Below the pieces are notes generated by a model. That model was given only the letters and a program-made list of their open reading frames with translations. It had not been told where the DNA came from and ran no database searches. From positions 19,466,058 to 19,530,057 of the forward strand of contig NC_030388.2 of NCBI RefSeq assembly GCF_001625215.2: 64,000 bases of DNA. The letters run 5' to 3'. Source of the stretch: Daucus carota subsp. sativus (Eukaryota > Streptophyta > Magnoliopsida > Apiales > Apiaceae). Position numbers and translations under genes: made by a program. Positions 13,401 to 25,767 of the stretch are shown here, piece after piece (the first letter of the stretch is position 1; the number at the start of each line of letters is the position of its first letter).

Positions 13401-16400
13401 AGTGCAATTAATTTTGGATCATTTTCATGGTACTATATCCAACAAAGGTGCATATTCTCTGCAGATATTAGTCGTGTTGTACCATAAGAGCAGAATCTCA
13501 CAATCCTCTATGTTTTGAATGATATACATAAATTCATACTTAAAATGATAGTTATAACATACACCTATGTTTATAAATAAGCTGGAAGGAAGCTGAGTTC
13601 CTCTTAATGCTGCATTAGTCAAGACCATTTTATTTGTGTTGCGAACATTCGCTATTCCTTACATTCAATTGTTCAATCTTCTGTTTGACTGTCCTAATAC
13701 TGTGATTACTTTCATCGTTTTCTGATCATATTCTGTGACCATCATTGTTAGTTTTAGTGAATCTAAATTTTTAAGAAAGACGATTACTTGAGCTCTAATT
13801 TTCTCTAAAATTTTTAATTGTATTTACTGCCTTTTCTAAATAATATTGCAAGATTAAATGAGCTTAATATTATGTTTCGATTTAACTAGATATGAATGCA
13901 GGGGTTCCTGGCCCCTCCGTAGTTTTAAGTTTGAGTGCATGCAATATAGTTGATTTAGTCTAATATGAATCGTGGCTCAGTTGGTATGTTGTATTTAATT
14001 TCTATGTAGATTGAAGTATGAAAATTAAAGTGAAAGGCAGTACTTCAATAAAGAATTTAATTCACCTATGGCTTTAAGCTGAAAAATGTTTGTTTGTGTA
14101 ATAAGCCAGAAGTCGGCTTAAAGTCAGACTTAGGCTAGAAACCGACTTAAAGCCAGAAGTAAGTTTGAGGTACTTTTTTCGGTGACTAATTTTTTTTGAA
14201 CTCTTTTTTTGATAAAAGTTACTCTTAAGTCATAAATTACTCATAAATCACTTTTATTTTTATTATTATATTTTTAATAACTCATAAGTCATTAATAAGT
14301 CAAAATTACCCAAACAGACATTTTAAGCTCTCAGCTTATCAAATAAGTCACGTTAAGTCATAAGTCACGTTAAGTCATTAGCCATAAGCTCAGCCAAACG
14401 GGCTCCTAATCTAAGTGATTGCCAAGTCACAAAAGCCGCTTAAATATTTACTATTAATCTAGTCATATAATTCCAGATTAAATAAAATAGATTGGGAAAA
14501 ATCTCTACACTAGTTCAATAAAATATTTGGAACCCTCTCCAAACTTCCTGCCTCCATCACTACACCAATCATTACCTCTAACGTTTTCTTACATTGAAAT
14601 TTTTAAGCCAGTTCTTCCTCACTGAATAAGTATTCTCTCACTCAATAATTTGCATAGAGGGGATCACCGGCTTGAGATTTAGAACATTTGAAAAAAATTG
14701 GAGCTCAGCTTACCAACCTACGAATGAGGCTGGAATACCAGATCCTAAAGGCGAAAGAGACTGGAGTTTCAAGTAAGCGTTTTTATTTGTTTCTCATTCC
14801 TCAAAAATGTTTGTGCCCCATACTTGGTGTTTTGCCAACATAAAGAATGTCTAATATTTGTAATCCAGAGTCTCTTTATTCTCTGCACGGAACTATAAAA
14901 TAATGGGTGGAGATCCCTGGCAAGTGTTTGTTGGCAACAAACTGTCCACGCTTTTTTATAGTGGAAAGACACAACACCTAGAATGGGTATCTAAACCCCA
15001 GATAAGCGATGTGGCCCCTGCATTCACATAAAAAAACAGGTGTTATGTCTTTGGGAGATAAAATACCGCGGAAATATTGATGCCAAAAACGATTGTTAGG
15101 GACCCGGACCCTAAAACAAAATACTGAAATATAAGGATCTAAAAATTTATAGAAGCTTTCTCTGTAAGTTTTCATGTCATTAAATCATTCCTCTTATTTC
15201 AACCCTTTCTGGAAGTCCCATACTACACCTTTACTATCACTGTAACCTACTAGCATATGTGCCTCACTTCCGGTTATATTACCCTGCTTCCTACTTGTTC
15301 TCAACCTCTTGGGACACTTAATTACATCTTGTATTTGGACTTATCTATATTCAAATTTTTGGCCACAAAGTCGCTCTACTGGCTCTTGAGAATGTGTTAG
15401 GATTAATAGTATTCTTGAACTAGTTGTATGTTCTTGACCATTTTTTAGGTATATTTCCTATACCTTTCGTCAGCAAATGTAGTTTTATAAAGATCGCTGA
15501 GCATCCTCATATATCTTTCTGACTCCTTATCACTTATTGTTAGTGAATTGGTAGGTCTCTTTTTCCCAGCTGTAACGGGGATTATGGCAGGTTCCAATCG
15601 CTCCGCCTCTTTAAAAGATACTCAACGATCTATACCTATAGGAACACTTGCTGCAACTCTTACAACAAGCTCTGTATATTTGATATCTGTAGTCTTATTT
15701 GGGTCTCTCGCGACTAGAGAAAAGCTCTTTTCGGACAGGTATAATGTGCTTCCTTGAGTCAATTGCTGTGATATGACTTCTCCTGTAATTTTCCTTCTAT
15801 GAAGTTATATTATGTATTTACATGTCATCAATATATATGTTTAGATACCTAACATATTGTCTGCACATCAAATAATGTGCTAAATGTAATTTTTCTGATA
15901 ATTTGCAACTAGATTTCTAGTTCAATGTGAATAGTTTCAAGTAATTATTATTATGTATGGTTGAATTTGCCAGCGGCGTCAAAGGAATAGCCTTGAATCT
16001 TGAGAATGAAAATAATTTATAGCCCAAGACTAGATTAAATCTAGTCTGAGTCGATGCATTAAAAATGGTTTGAATTGTACAGAAAACATAAGCAATGCCA
16101 CTACAGACAGTGACCAAACAACAAAAAGTCTCTCAGGGACCTGGTTCTTATATTGTGACCATTCCAGCCATGATTTGGTTCTTCACCTTGGACATATATT
16201 GCTTTCTAAGTCATCGTACACACAACTTGAACTTGTATGAATTTACCATATCAGATCAAGTGAAAACTGATACTACTTTGGGTTTATTTAGTTGTTTTGA
16301 TGTCAACTGCTACATTAATCTCAATTTAGTTTCTTTTGTTTCATGTATGGTCATATATTGTAACTCTGCAAATCTTTTCCAAGAAAACTCCAGTATTTGT

Positions 16401-19204
16401 TTCAAGTAACGTGTTTGTTTCATTTTTTAAATCCTAGAACAAAGGACATGGATTTTACTAAAAATTTTTCTGCTTCAGTGATCAAATTAATGGCAAAAAA
16501 TTGTCATAATTAGAGTACTTATGCAGGTTGCTCACAGCGACGGTTGCTTGGCCATTACCTTCTCTTATATATGTTGGAATTATCCTTTCAACTCTGGGGG
16601 CAGCACTTCAGAGCCTGACTGGTGCTCCGCGTCTGCTTGCGGCAATTGCCAATGATGACATACTACCTGTTCTTAAGTACTTTAAGGTTGCAGATGGCAG
16701 TGAGCCGCACACTGCTACCATCTTTACTGCCTTCATCTGTATGGGGTGCGTTGTAATTGGAAATTTGGATCTCATATCACCAACTACAACAATGTTTTAC
16801 CTTCTGTGTTACGCGGGGGTGAATTTATCCGGCTTTCTTCTGGATCTACTAGATGCTCCCAGCTGGCGTCCTAGGTGGAAATATCACCATTGGAGCCTCT
16901 CTCTTCTGGGAGCATCTCTATGTATATGTACGGCTCCCTTGTCTATTTAAGTTGTTATCCTTGTGCAACATTTTTCTGTGATTTTTATGTTTGTCTATGA
17001 GGCTGGTTGCGTGTAGGTTCCTAGGGCACCATGCATTATTGTGTGATCCCTATATGATTCTCCGTAGCATCTAGATTTGGAGATCGGTACTCCTAAGATC
17101 ATCTAGAGTAACTTAAGGGCCGGGAGAGGCTAGTTTGAAGAGTATAAATACTTGGCTGGTGTACAATTACTTTGTATGCCTGATTTTTCCTCAGACAGTT
17201 GATTAGGAACCTCAACTCTTGTCGTATCATGACTTTGAATCTATAATTTTGTGCTAATTATGTTGTCCATATGAGCTTCTACAAATTAAATGTTATCCAT
17301 TTAAAAATTTTATGGCTGAGTATTGGTGCACTAAACTTCCTCTATAGGAAGTTAGTTGGTCTTTGGGCCTTTACACCCAAATTTTTCTTGCTAATTTGAA
17401 CCGAATCACAAACATGCTATAAAATCGTTTAGAAACACAGATATTTAGCATGAAGTGTAGATAGTGATGCTCTTCCCAAACTCATGTGTGTGTATTAGAT
17501 TTTAGATTTCAGATTTAATCATTGGTGTAATTTCGGGTACTGATAGTTTTTAACCTGAAAGCTGATTACTGTTAGATTTATTGATTTAAGTACAAATGAT
17601 TGTAGCACCATGTTCCAATGTGTCTCTATGTCTGTTATGTATCCTTGTTTGTGCCAGTTGTTGCATATGACTACTGTATTCAGATGTTGCTTCTTTTCCA
17701 ACAGTGATCATGTTCTTGATCTCGTGGTCATTCACTGTGGTGTCTCTTGCCCTAGCAAGTCTCATATATTATTACGTGAGCCTCAAAGGCAAAGCTGGTG
17801 ACTGGGGTGATGGTTTCAAAAGTGCATACTTTCAACTGGCACTTCGAAGTCTTCGGTCTTTAGGAGGTATGTTACGTCAGAAGTATCTCTTTTATGTACT
17901 ATTTTGTAATAATTAGAATTTCTTTCTTGAGTTTCCATTCAGAAGATATTTCAAACTTAAAATCTATCTAATAGCAGAGATCAACAGTGCTAATGCCTAA
18001 TAGCATATATATATATATCGTCTTATGAAGTTAAGGCATAGATTTTATCTTTGTACTGAGTGCACTTGGATGTCTATTTTGTTTTTTGTCTAACGATCTA
18101 TTATTATTTGTAGCTAACCAAGTTCACCCGAAGAACTGGTATCCGATCCCCTTAATTTTCTGCCGACCATGGGGAAAGCTACCAGAAAATGTACCTTGCC
18201 ATCCAAAGCTTGCTGATTTTGCCAACTGCATGAAAAAAAAAGGCAGGGGAATGTCCATTTTTGCCTCCATATATGATGGTAATTATCATGAATGTGCTGA
18301 AGATGCCAAGATTGCCTGCAAGCATCTTAGTACCTATATTGAATACAAGCGCTGTGAAGGCGTAGCAGAGATAATTGTAGCTCCCAGTATGTCTGATGGC
18401 TTCAGAGCCATTGTTCAGACAATGGGTCTTGGTAATCTCAAGCCCAATATTGTAGTGATTAGGTATCCCGAGATATGGCGACGTGAAAATTTGACTGAAA
18501 TTCCAGCTACTTTTGTCGGAATAATTAATGACTGCATTGTTGCTAATAAGGCAGTTGTTATTGTCAAAGGTCTTGATGAATGGCCTAATGAGTATCAAAG
18601 GCAGTATGGTTCAATTGATTTATACTGGATCGTGAGAGATGGTGGTTTAATGCTTCTCCTTTCACAGCTTCTTCTTACCAAAGATAGCTTTGAGAGCTGT
18701 AAGATTCAGGTATTCTGTATAGCAGAGGAGGATGCTGATGCAGGGGTTCTCAAAGCTGATGTGAAGAAATTTCTTTATGATCTTCGGATGCAGGCTGATG
18801 TGATTGTAATATCAATGAAGTCATGGGATTCCCGAGAAGACGGTGAAACAAAGCAGGATGAATCTGTTGAAGCATTTACTGCTGCTCAGCGAAGGATAGC
18901 TAGTTGCTTAAAAGAGATGAAAGCCAAAGCCGAGATGGATGGCATGCCGCTTATGGCTGATGGTAAGCCTGTGATTGTCTACGAAAACCAGGTAGAGAAA
19001 TTTCTTTACACCACTCTCAAGTTGAACTCAACAATTCTGCATTATTCAAGAATGGCTGCAGTTGTGCTCGTGAGTCTACCACCTCCGCCCCTCAACCACC
19101 CTGCTTACTTTTACATGGAATATATGGATTTATTGGTTGAAAATGTTCCGAGGCTCCTGATAGTCAGAGGTTATCGTAAAGATGTTGTTACTTTGTTCAC
19201 ATAG
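7495..19204 (+). CDS. CCC1: Cation-chloride cotransporter CCC1
   Basis: Thirteen exons are inferred: 7495-7610, 9186-9335, 9641-9722, 10395-10486, 11167-11281, 12529-12629, 12837-12898, 13170-13397, 14658-14772, 15544-15738, 16527-16927, 17705-17866 and 18114-19204. All phases agree and give 969 aa (Arabidopsis CCC1 is about 975). The short polar N-terminus ([21 protein letters not shown]) is cytosolic. The SLC12 membrane core follows, with [53 protein letters not shown] and [20 protein letters not shown]. The last exon encodes most of the large cytosolic C-terminal domain, ending VVTLFT. The family carries electroneutral Na+, K+ and Cl- symport; plant CCC1 works mainly at Golgi/TGN membranes in ion homeostasis. 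The start gives a slightly shorter N-terminus than Arabidopsis but keeps the conserved YRPVV stretch. No lesion was seen. Introns 1, 4, 5 and 8 are enlarged by small transposons. Confidence 0.96.
7811..8105. mobile_element. MITE with about 100 bp imperfect inverted repeats, in CCC1 intron 1
   Basis: The left arm starts GTGTTGGCCCCAAATGTCA. The right arm, read in reverse complement, starts AGACCTCAAACGTCACTATT and then follows the left arm for about 100 bp, including the shared core CCCCAAATGTCACTTCAAAA. The interior has several GAAGTTG/CAACTTC blocks. A related copy in reverse orientation lies at 53,977-54,248. No coding capacity. The superfamily is not clear to me; long arms suggest a foldback or Mutator-like MITE. 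Confidence 0.7.
10625..10850. mobile_element. Probable decayed MITE in CCC1 intron 4
   Basis: A block of nested inverted motifs (ATTTCATTTGAAAT, GGATTTGGATTTCATT, GTCATTTCAAATCC, GAAATGAAATACATG) bounded by CTGTTTGGGAACTTG on the left and CATGTTTCCAAATGC on the right. The palindromic make-up suggests a small foldback element. Exact ends and target duplication are not resolved. Confidence 0.4.
11847..12144. mobile_element. Tourist-like MITE (TTA target duplication) in CCC1 intron 5
   Basis: A 298 bp element with terminal inverted repeats TGTTGTGTTTGGTTGGGG at the left and its exact complement at the right (CCCCAACCAAACACAACA). It is flanked by TTA at 11,844-11,846 and 12,145-12,147. The 3 bp TTA duplication and the TIR style fit the PIF/Harbinger (Tourist) group. 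The inner arms, rich in GGAATGGAATG, are also inverted. No coding capacity. Confidence 0.85.
14085..14405. mobile_element. Probable MITE in CCC1 intron 8
   Basis: About 320 bp rich in AAGTCATAA, TAAGTCA and GACTTA motifs. The left side has TTTGTTTGTGTAATAAGCC; the right side ends AGCTCAGCCAAACGGGCTCC. Inside, AATTACCCAAACAGACA reads as an inverted partner of the left edge. The make-up is typical of a plant MITE with short divergent arms; exact borders are uncertain. Confidence 0.55.
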
Positions 19205-20500
19205 TTGCCTTCTCCTTTAGTTTAGCGTACATAGTTTATTTTCTTCGAGCTCTATAAATTCATTCCTGTACCATAATTTTAGACACAGAAATTGCTGCAT
19301 AGGCGTAGCAAGTCTATATAGCTTTCTTGTCTACTATTTTTCTTTTCTTTTCTGATTTGTAAACCCTTTTCTTTTCTTTTCTGAATTGTAAACCCCAACG
19401 GATGAACAATCTTTGATTGTGAAAGGTGAGTTCTTGCCATAATTACCACCAACACCGACTCAGATTTCACTAACGAGTTTTCCGAATTTCCAAAAACATC
19501 AATAGAATCATTCTTAACAAATCCAACATCGAATACATCCAAACATAACGAAACGAAAAAACATAACGAAACACTATAATATCAATATAAGTTGTTGTAA
19601 AATTAAAATTATGGTGTTGCAATATACAAAATTGGTCTTACATAAGTCTTACTTAACATTAAAAACTAGTGTTACAATAAATGATAGTACAATGTTAGAG
19701 TGGATAAAGTGGGCCCTATTGGTATAGGTCTCACTTATTGAGGCCCACTTTTACATCTAAATAATATGTAGTGTAATACTAGTTCTCTGTTACATTTTCT
19801 TATTGTGGTGTTATATTAGGTTGATAATATACTACTTTTATTGATGTTATATTTGATCCGAAAAATATTATATTAACAACAAATAATAATGGTCTTATAT
19901 GAAACACAACTCTACTGTTCTAATAGATATAATGTAACGCTTTTCAAGCCTCTTCTCTAATAGCACGAGGGGGTTACAATAGCCCACTTACGATATAGTG
20001 GCCGAACTTAGCTGTATATTACCTACTCGAGCCCCATTTAAAACATCTATACATCGGCCGGTCACAAGGTCCCATATATCTTCTTCTACATTTCACACAC
20101 TCTAATAGGGGAGGTGGAATCTGGAACGGTCTAGCTAGTTGTGGTGTTTAGTTCCTCATTTTGAAAATTTTAACAATCATACGGTCGATATTCATATTCT
20201 CTTCTGTTTCAAACAATTCGTCTTTCTAACCATGAAACTCCGGGTTTCTTTGAGTATTAGCCTTTTAATTTCCAACTTCCTTCGACTTTTCCAACTTCCT
20301 TTGACTTATTATTCTCCACTTGTTGATATAACTCACTTTTACTTTCTAGAGACACTAACTTTTGGACAAATGAAGGGTGATGGGTGATTTTTAAAATTGT
20401 AACTCCAAGAAAGGAGTTCAAAATTTACATTAAGACTCAGCTGTATTTTACATACCATTTATAGAGTTTTAGCATCAAAATAATCAAATTTTTGTTTGAA
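19205..20500. other. Intergenic DNA after CCC1
   Basis: Contains the CCC1 3' UTR and then AT-rich sequence. Direct near-repeats of a CTTTTCTTTTCTGAATTGTAAACCC type occur at 19,340-19,400. No coding similarity was recognised. Confidence 0.5.
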
Positions 20501-20539
20501 AGTCTTTATAGAATTGTATATAATTATAGAAATATTTGT

Positions 20540-21413
20540 CCCTAGGAAAAGCAAACAACATGGGGTCATCTTAGTGGATGAGTTGGCTACCATCACATAA
20601 AAAATCACCAAGAAAGTTCAGAAGGAATGCGATGAAAAGATGAATGAGATGATGAACATGAAACTTTTTTAATTATAAAGTGGACGAGTTAATTTGTTAC
20701 TCCCAAAAGATAATTTCATGAACGAAACTGGAAACATGAAATTGAAACTATTCGAAGCAGTTGCCAATCGGGAGAAGGGCAAGATCATATATCAAAGCTA
20801 ATGGTATTAATTATGAATGCTATAATATATTTGGTAAATCTCTTCTCTTGTTCTGTTGAGATACTCTAGAGATTAAAACAAGGAAAATAAAAAAGATGGT
20901 AAACTAAATTTATTTGTTGAATGTGGATGTTCACTAGGAAAGCCTTTTAAGTGGACAAATACAAAACATACATTTAAGAGATACACTCTTAATTTACCAC
21001 AAATTCCTTCCAAGGGGGGATTATGACAATATAGACCAACTTTCTTATCCTTGATTTTTCATAATTTTATTTTCTACGTGTCTAAATTTTATTTTATGTT
21101 TCACGTGTTTTTCATACATATAGATGCAAGCCCGACAATTATCATTAATATTTTTTTATTTTTTAAGAGTATTAATCTTATTGTACTTGTATTAATATAG
21201 AGTCACCTACATTTTGTCTGCTTTGCGTTATGGATAGGAAAAATGAAAAAGTTGTTGTGGCTATGGGCACTCTATTCCCATCAAACAATGAAGGGGTAAC
21301 ATTTATTCATATTTGCTCCTCAAAATGTTAAAATATCCGTTGATGATGTTGTATGTGAATTTCAACTAGCACCCCTTGTAGTGCCATGTAATAAACATGA
21401 AATGATTGGAATG
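20540..21413 (+). pseudogene. Possible decayed CACTA-type transposon ORF fragment
   Basis: Scattered frames give VAMGTLFPSNNEGVTFIH, then ISVDDVV and HEMIG, plus an earlier KVQKECDEKMNEMM. This pattern (KxxAxGTL, then VxVDVV, then TIG) recalls a C-terminal region found in plant En/Spm-like transposon proteins. Frames are broken by stops and shifts. The similarity is from memory and weak; it could be chance. Confidence 0.28.
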
Positions 21414-21655
21414 CAGAGGGTAGTTTATATTAAAAAATTTATTGGGTGGGAGTTGTGTTGAAAACTACGATTTAATCAATTCTCACCAGCTGCACAGAGT
21501 AGACATTCCCATAAAAAATTCAATAGGTAGGAGTTTTTCTGAAAACTAAAATCAATTCTCACCAACTGCACAGAGTAGACATTCCCATAAAAAATTCAAT
21601 AGGTAGGAGTTTTTCTGAAAACTAAAATCAATTCTCACCAACTGCACATCATTGC
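21414..21655 (+). repeat. Three-copy minirepeat derived from PDT exon 3 of the fusion gene
   Basis: Three tandem copies begin at about 21,414, 21,495 and 21,571 (periods 81 and 76 bp). Each matches the part of exon 3 that encodes [12 protein letters not shown] through SHQLH of the array genes (compare 33,096-33,176). The first copy keeps TACGATTTAATCAATTCTCA unchanged; copies two and three share a 5 bp loss there and several substitutions. None is open. They are fragments of the same dehydratase gene, outside the main array. Confidence 0.8.
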
Positions 21656-22320
21656 CATATAAGACATGTAGCAATAATATTTGGACCCAAATGCAATGTT
21701 ATTTGAATTATTTACAATAGCAAAAGCAATATGTAAAGAAACATTAGGGCAATAGTATGGATTTTTTTTGACACGTCCATTTCAGAATTATATGAATCCA
21801 CCATTTAAGGTTCATTACAAGAACCCAAAAAAAAAAACTATTATGAATCACAAATGTAACCATGCCTAGACATTAATTCATCATTAGAGGTTCACCACAT
21901 GAACATCCCCAAAACAATACTATTACCAATCACAAGCGTAACCATGCCTACACAACCACAACCAACATTCATACCATTATTATGACATTTGAAAAAATAA
22001 TCAAGTCTAGAATGTTACAGAAAATGCCCAAATATATTAACACACTCAATTTTTGACATCCAATTTGGTAGAAAGTACTACTCGTCAAGAATCATCGAGT
22101 GCTCACTAAAACAATGTCACTTCCCAATGCACCTACATAACAAGCCATATGTCCTCATCGATCTCTCTCATCTCCTTTTCTCAAGTAAATAAATCAATTT
22201 TTTAACAAGAAAAAAAAATGATATTTGGTATATAATAAAAAATATGATTATTTGGGTCATGTGTATAATTTGGCATAACAATATTTTAGAGCTTGCCCAA
22301 AGTATTAGGAGATGAAAGCA
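21656..22320. other. Intergenic DNA, nothing recognised
   Basis: AT-rich. Two similar stretches containing CACAA(A/G)(T/C)GTAACCATGCCTA occur at about 21,850 and 21,935, a short local duplication. No gene seen. Confidence 0.4.
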
Positions 22321-23274
22321 GTTGTTAACTGTGTATAGTTGAATAAAATATCTTCTAATTTTTAAAAAAAATGATTGCTTTGTAGTAAAAGGATGAGTCT
22401 AAGATAAAAGAGAAAACTTTAAAAATGTTAATAATTGGTAATTTAAATATGATATTGAGGTGATCAAGTATATGAATATGAAACACCAAAGTTATGTAAT
22501 TGGTTCGACCCCATGAACTATCTATGACCTACAATGAAGTCCCTCTACCAAGTCTTTATAAAAAATCAAGTACAAATACCCAACCGATTACAATATCAAG
22601 AACAAAATTTTGATCACACAGCTCCCGTTCCCTTTGACACAAATCTTTTTTAGCAATACAGGCCCGTTGTGCTTCTATCATCAATCAATATGTTGACATT
22701 TTTCATTATAATTCCAAAGTGACCAACAATTTTAATTAAAAAAATTATGATTATAAGTTTGATTTGAGAAAGTAGTTTTAAAGGATAAGGTTCCAAAAGT
22801 TCGACTTTGTATATGTACAAAATAAATATAGATTTTTGTTTAAAATCTTTTAAATTAATTAAAAAATAAAAGAGTAATGTGCACAATATGTACTCGCATT
22901 TTGCTCAAGACACTCCTTGCATCACTATTATTCAAAATGGAGCACTTGAAATATCAATATTTATTTTTTATTACATATGTCGCATTTCGTCAATCAGTAA
23001 ACTCCATCAATAAGTTAAGGGAGTAGATGTATTTTTTATCCGGGCACTTCACTTTAAATGAAAATTGGGTACTCAGACTTTACTCCATATTTTGATCTAT
23101 AGAACTACAAATAGTGTCTTTGAATAAATTGCGAGTAAAAAAAGAATCTTAAGTTGATAAAGAAGTTCACCCAAATTAACAAAATACATCAAATTGTCAT
23201 GAAATACCAATATTCATTTATCAATTGCTCAGATTTTAGACTACTATATTATAAATGGTGTCTTGAATAAATTA

Positions 23275-23605
23275 TCTATGAAGACCGCCGTGGAGATCAC
23301 ATATGTTCAGCAATAAAAACACTATGAAATACATTTTTTTGTGAAGGATGTTATACAAATATCACTAATTCGTTAAAACTGTTATCTATTTTTAATAAGT
23401 AGAATGTGTATGTTTAGCAAGTTGAACAAATATTTTTATAGAATAAAACATTTTGTAATGTTCTGCAAAAAATATATGATATTCAAAATTTTAAATGAAA
23501 TAATGATCTTTGTATAACATGATTTGAAAAATTATACTTTTTGTAATATTTTTATGCAATATTTTAAATAGTCTCCACCGCCTCCAAACAAATGGTCTTC
23601 ATAGA
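23275..23605. mobile_element. MITE-like inverted-repeat element inside the unit 1 spacer
   Basis: The left end TCTATGAAGACCGCCGTGGAG is mirrored on the right by CTCCACCGCCTCC and then GGTCTTCATAGA. It interrupts sequence that is continuous in later spacers near 26,780-26,800. The interior is AT-rich and non-coding. The target duplication is not clear. Confidence 0.65.
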
Positions 23606-23613
23606 ACTTAACA

Positions 23614-23690
<77 letters not shown>
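23614..23690. repeat. Compound (CT)n(TA)n microsatellite
   Basis: About 15 bases of CT followed by about 62 bases of TA with one CA interruption. Confidence 0.95.
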
Positions 23691-25698
23691 ATATGTGTGT
23701 ATACCAACTTAGATGGTAGATTATAGAATTTTTAATTAAAATCATACAACTATTCATGAATACTGATATATATTAATTAAATTTTAATATTATAAAAAAT
23801 TTAGTTACCTAATTGTAATTTAATAATATAAAAAAGTTATATTTTTTCAAAAACAAATTATTTGAGATTAATTATGACCAAATATATCAGTGCTCTACCT
23901 CATCCACAACTATATACACTATTAGTGAATTCTCACATTCATGCTTTTCTTCCATCCCCTTCCCACCCCTAATTATATATATACACTATTAGTGAATTCT
24001 CACATTCACGCTTTTCTTCCATCCCATTCCCACCCCTTCTCACAACAAGTTTGATTTCTTTTTGGACAATTAGTAATTTTCACCCATCTATTACTATACC
24101 TCCCATCAGATCCATTCTTCAAATCAGATCTCAAATCATACATCAGCCTCAATAAATCAATTTGGACAACAGTCTTATCAATTTATTTGATATTGGTCCA
24201 TTGACATCAGTCCATCTTGTACATTTCATTACATTGTGAGTATGTTGATACATTTACTTTCAAATCTATTTATTTTAGTTAAATTTTCATATTGTTTTTA
24301 ATATTTTTTTCATTTCAAATGCAAATTAAATTCATTCGTCAAATCAGACCTCATATTAGACATCCACCTCAGATCAATCAATTTCAACATCAGTCTTCTC
24401 AATTTATTTGATATTGGTCTACTGACAACTACAGTCGATCCATCTAATACATTTCATTACATAGTGAGTATGTAGATACATTAGTTTAAACTTTTTAATT
24501 TTTTTAATTAATTTTCCCATTATTTTTTAATCACTTTTGTCAAATGATAAGCTTGTAAATTTTGATAAAATCAAGTGATTTTAAGAGTATCGGCTCTATT
24601 TTGTTTTTCTTTTCCCATAGTTTTAAGTATGAAGTATTAAATCTTAATTTTATCATCAAATATTTTATTGTCTTCTTTTTTATCCTATTCAATATCTTAA
24701 AGCTAAAATAAAATGTATCAATTATGAAAATTTTGGATTTAGCATATTAAATATAATATAATATGTATAATTGTATGAATTCTGAATTTTCTCTTTATAA
24801 TTATTAATAAATATGGTGAATCATTACATGTTTATCTAGATCTAAATAATATTATTAATTCATAATTTTCCTTATTTCTTATCCTTTTCAGAGTTTAAGT
24901 TAATTATATTAAGTGATCTTCTTTTTCTATAACAACTTGCACTTTCTTTTAAAATTTTTTTTCTTAACAATTTGGACGGGTTGGTAGTTTTTCTAAATAA
25001 ATAAGTATTATTTCTAAGTTATGTATGAATATAGATATAGACATAAATGTGCATGTATGTATTTTTATATTGAAAGAGAGTATTTTTGAATTAATTTTAA
25101 TTTGAAATACGAGTTTGACGGATAAGTTACTTAGAGTTTCATAGTTCTGTAATAGTTATATGTTCATCATAATATAAAAATAATTTAATATCACTTTCTA
25201 CCAAATAATTTAAGATCTTTAATAACAGTTATTATTTCAGAAATATCATGTGTAAACCAAACCAAACCAAACAAAACATATATATCCGTTATATCCCGGA
25301 TCTGAACAAGGTCAAGGTAAGATGTAGGCAGCCTTGCCACTACCCTTACCTTCTACAGAAATATCATGTCTGTCTTATCTTAAATTTTTCTGCTTTCACC
25401 CCGTTTTCTTAATAATACTCTCCATGCTATTTAAATTACCTTCTAAGTAATGTGTGTTTTATTTCCTAAAAACAACATGGATATCTTCTTAACAAAAAAT
25501 ATAATATATTATTAAGATATTTCCATACCTTAATAATTTACGTGTTGGTTTAGTTTATGATGACATACCTATCAAACCTATGATGTTTTGAGAATTTGAA
25601 TTCCTTCTTGAAGCTTAGTAATAAAATTGAATTAGGAATGGTAAGGTAAGATATGGTTGGTGTGTGATTTGTATTTCACTGTATAATTTTATAGGAAG

Positions 25699-25767
25699 GT
25701 GTCAACTAGGGAAGTGGACATTGCATGGGAACATTGTACCCATGAGGGTGAAGGAAATAAGAAAAGG
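25699..25767 (+). pseudogene. Unit 1: fragment of the BED exon
   Basis: Matches the first 69 bases of exon 1 of the fusion genes ([12 protein letters not shown] and on to KKR), but the start codon is GTG instead of ATG at 25,699. After GAAAAGG at 25,767 the sequence jumps straight into the 3' flank normally found behind the last exon (AAATAACTAGTAAATATGAC). The whole dehydratase gene is therefore deleted between the first exon and the downstream spacer. Not functional. Confidence 0.9.

Larger units (their letters stand above)
22321..25698 (+). repeat. Diverged left-most array spacer (unit 1)
   Basis: Segments around 22,331-22,440, 23,030-23,270 and 23,700-25,690 align by eye with the spacer of later units (for example 26,470-26,790 and 26,810-27,890), with substitutions and unrelated insertions between them. 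It includes the upstream pyrimidine-rich repeat (23,930-24,050) and leads into a BED exon fragment at 25,699. It is the most diverged copy, so probably the oldest edge of the array. Confidence 0.7.

Noticed and set aside
16095-16409. 104-codon open frame between CCC1 exons 10 and 11
   Set aside because: It lies within an intron, has no similarity to the transporter, and the exon phases join perfectly without it.
22650-22886. 78-codon minus-strand open frame
   Set aside because: Low-complexity AT-rich translation (I, L, F, K) with no domain; an effect of base composition.
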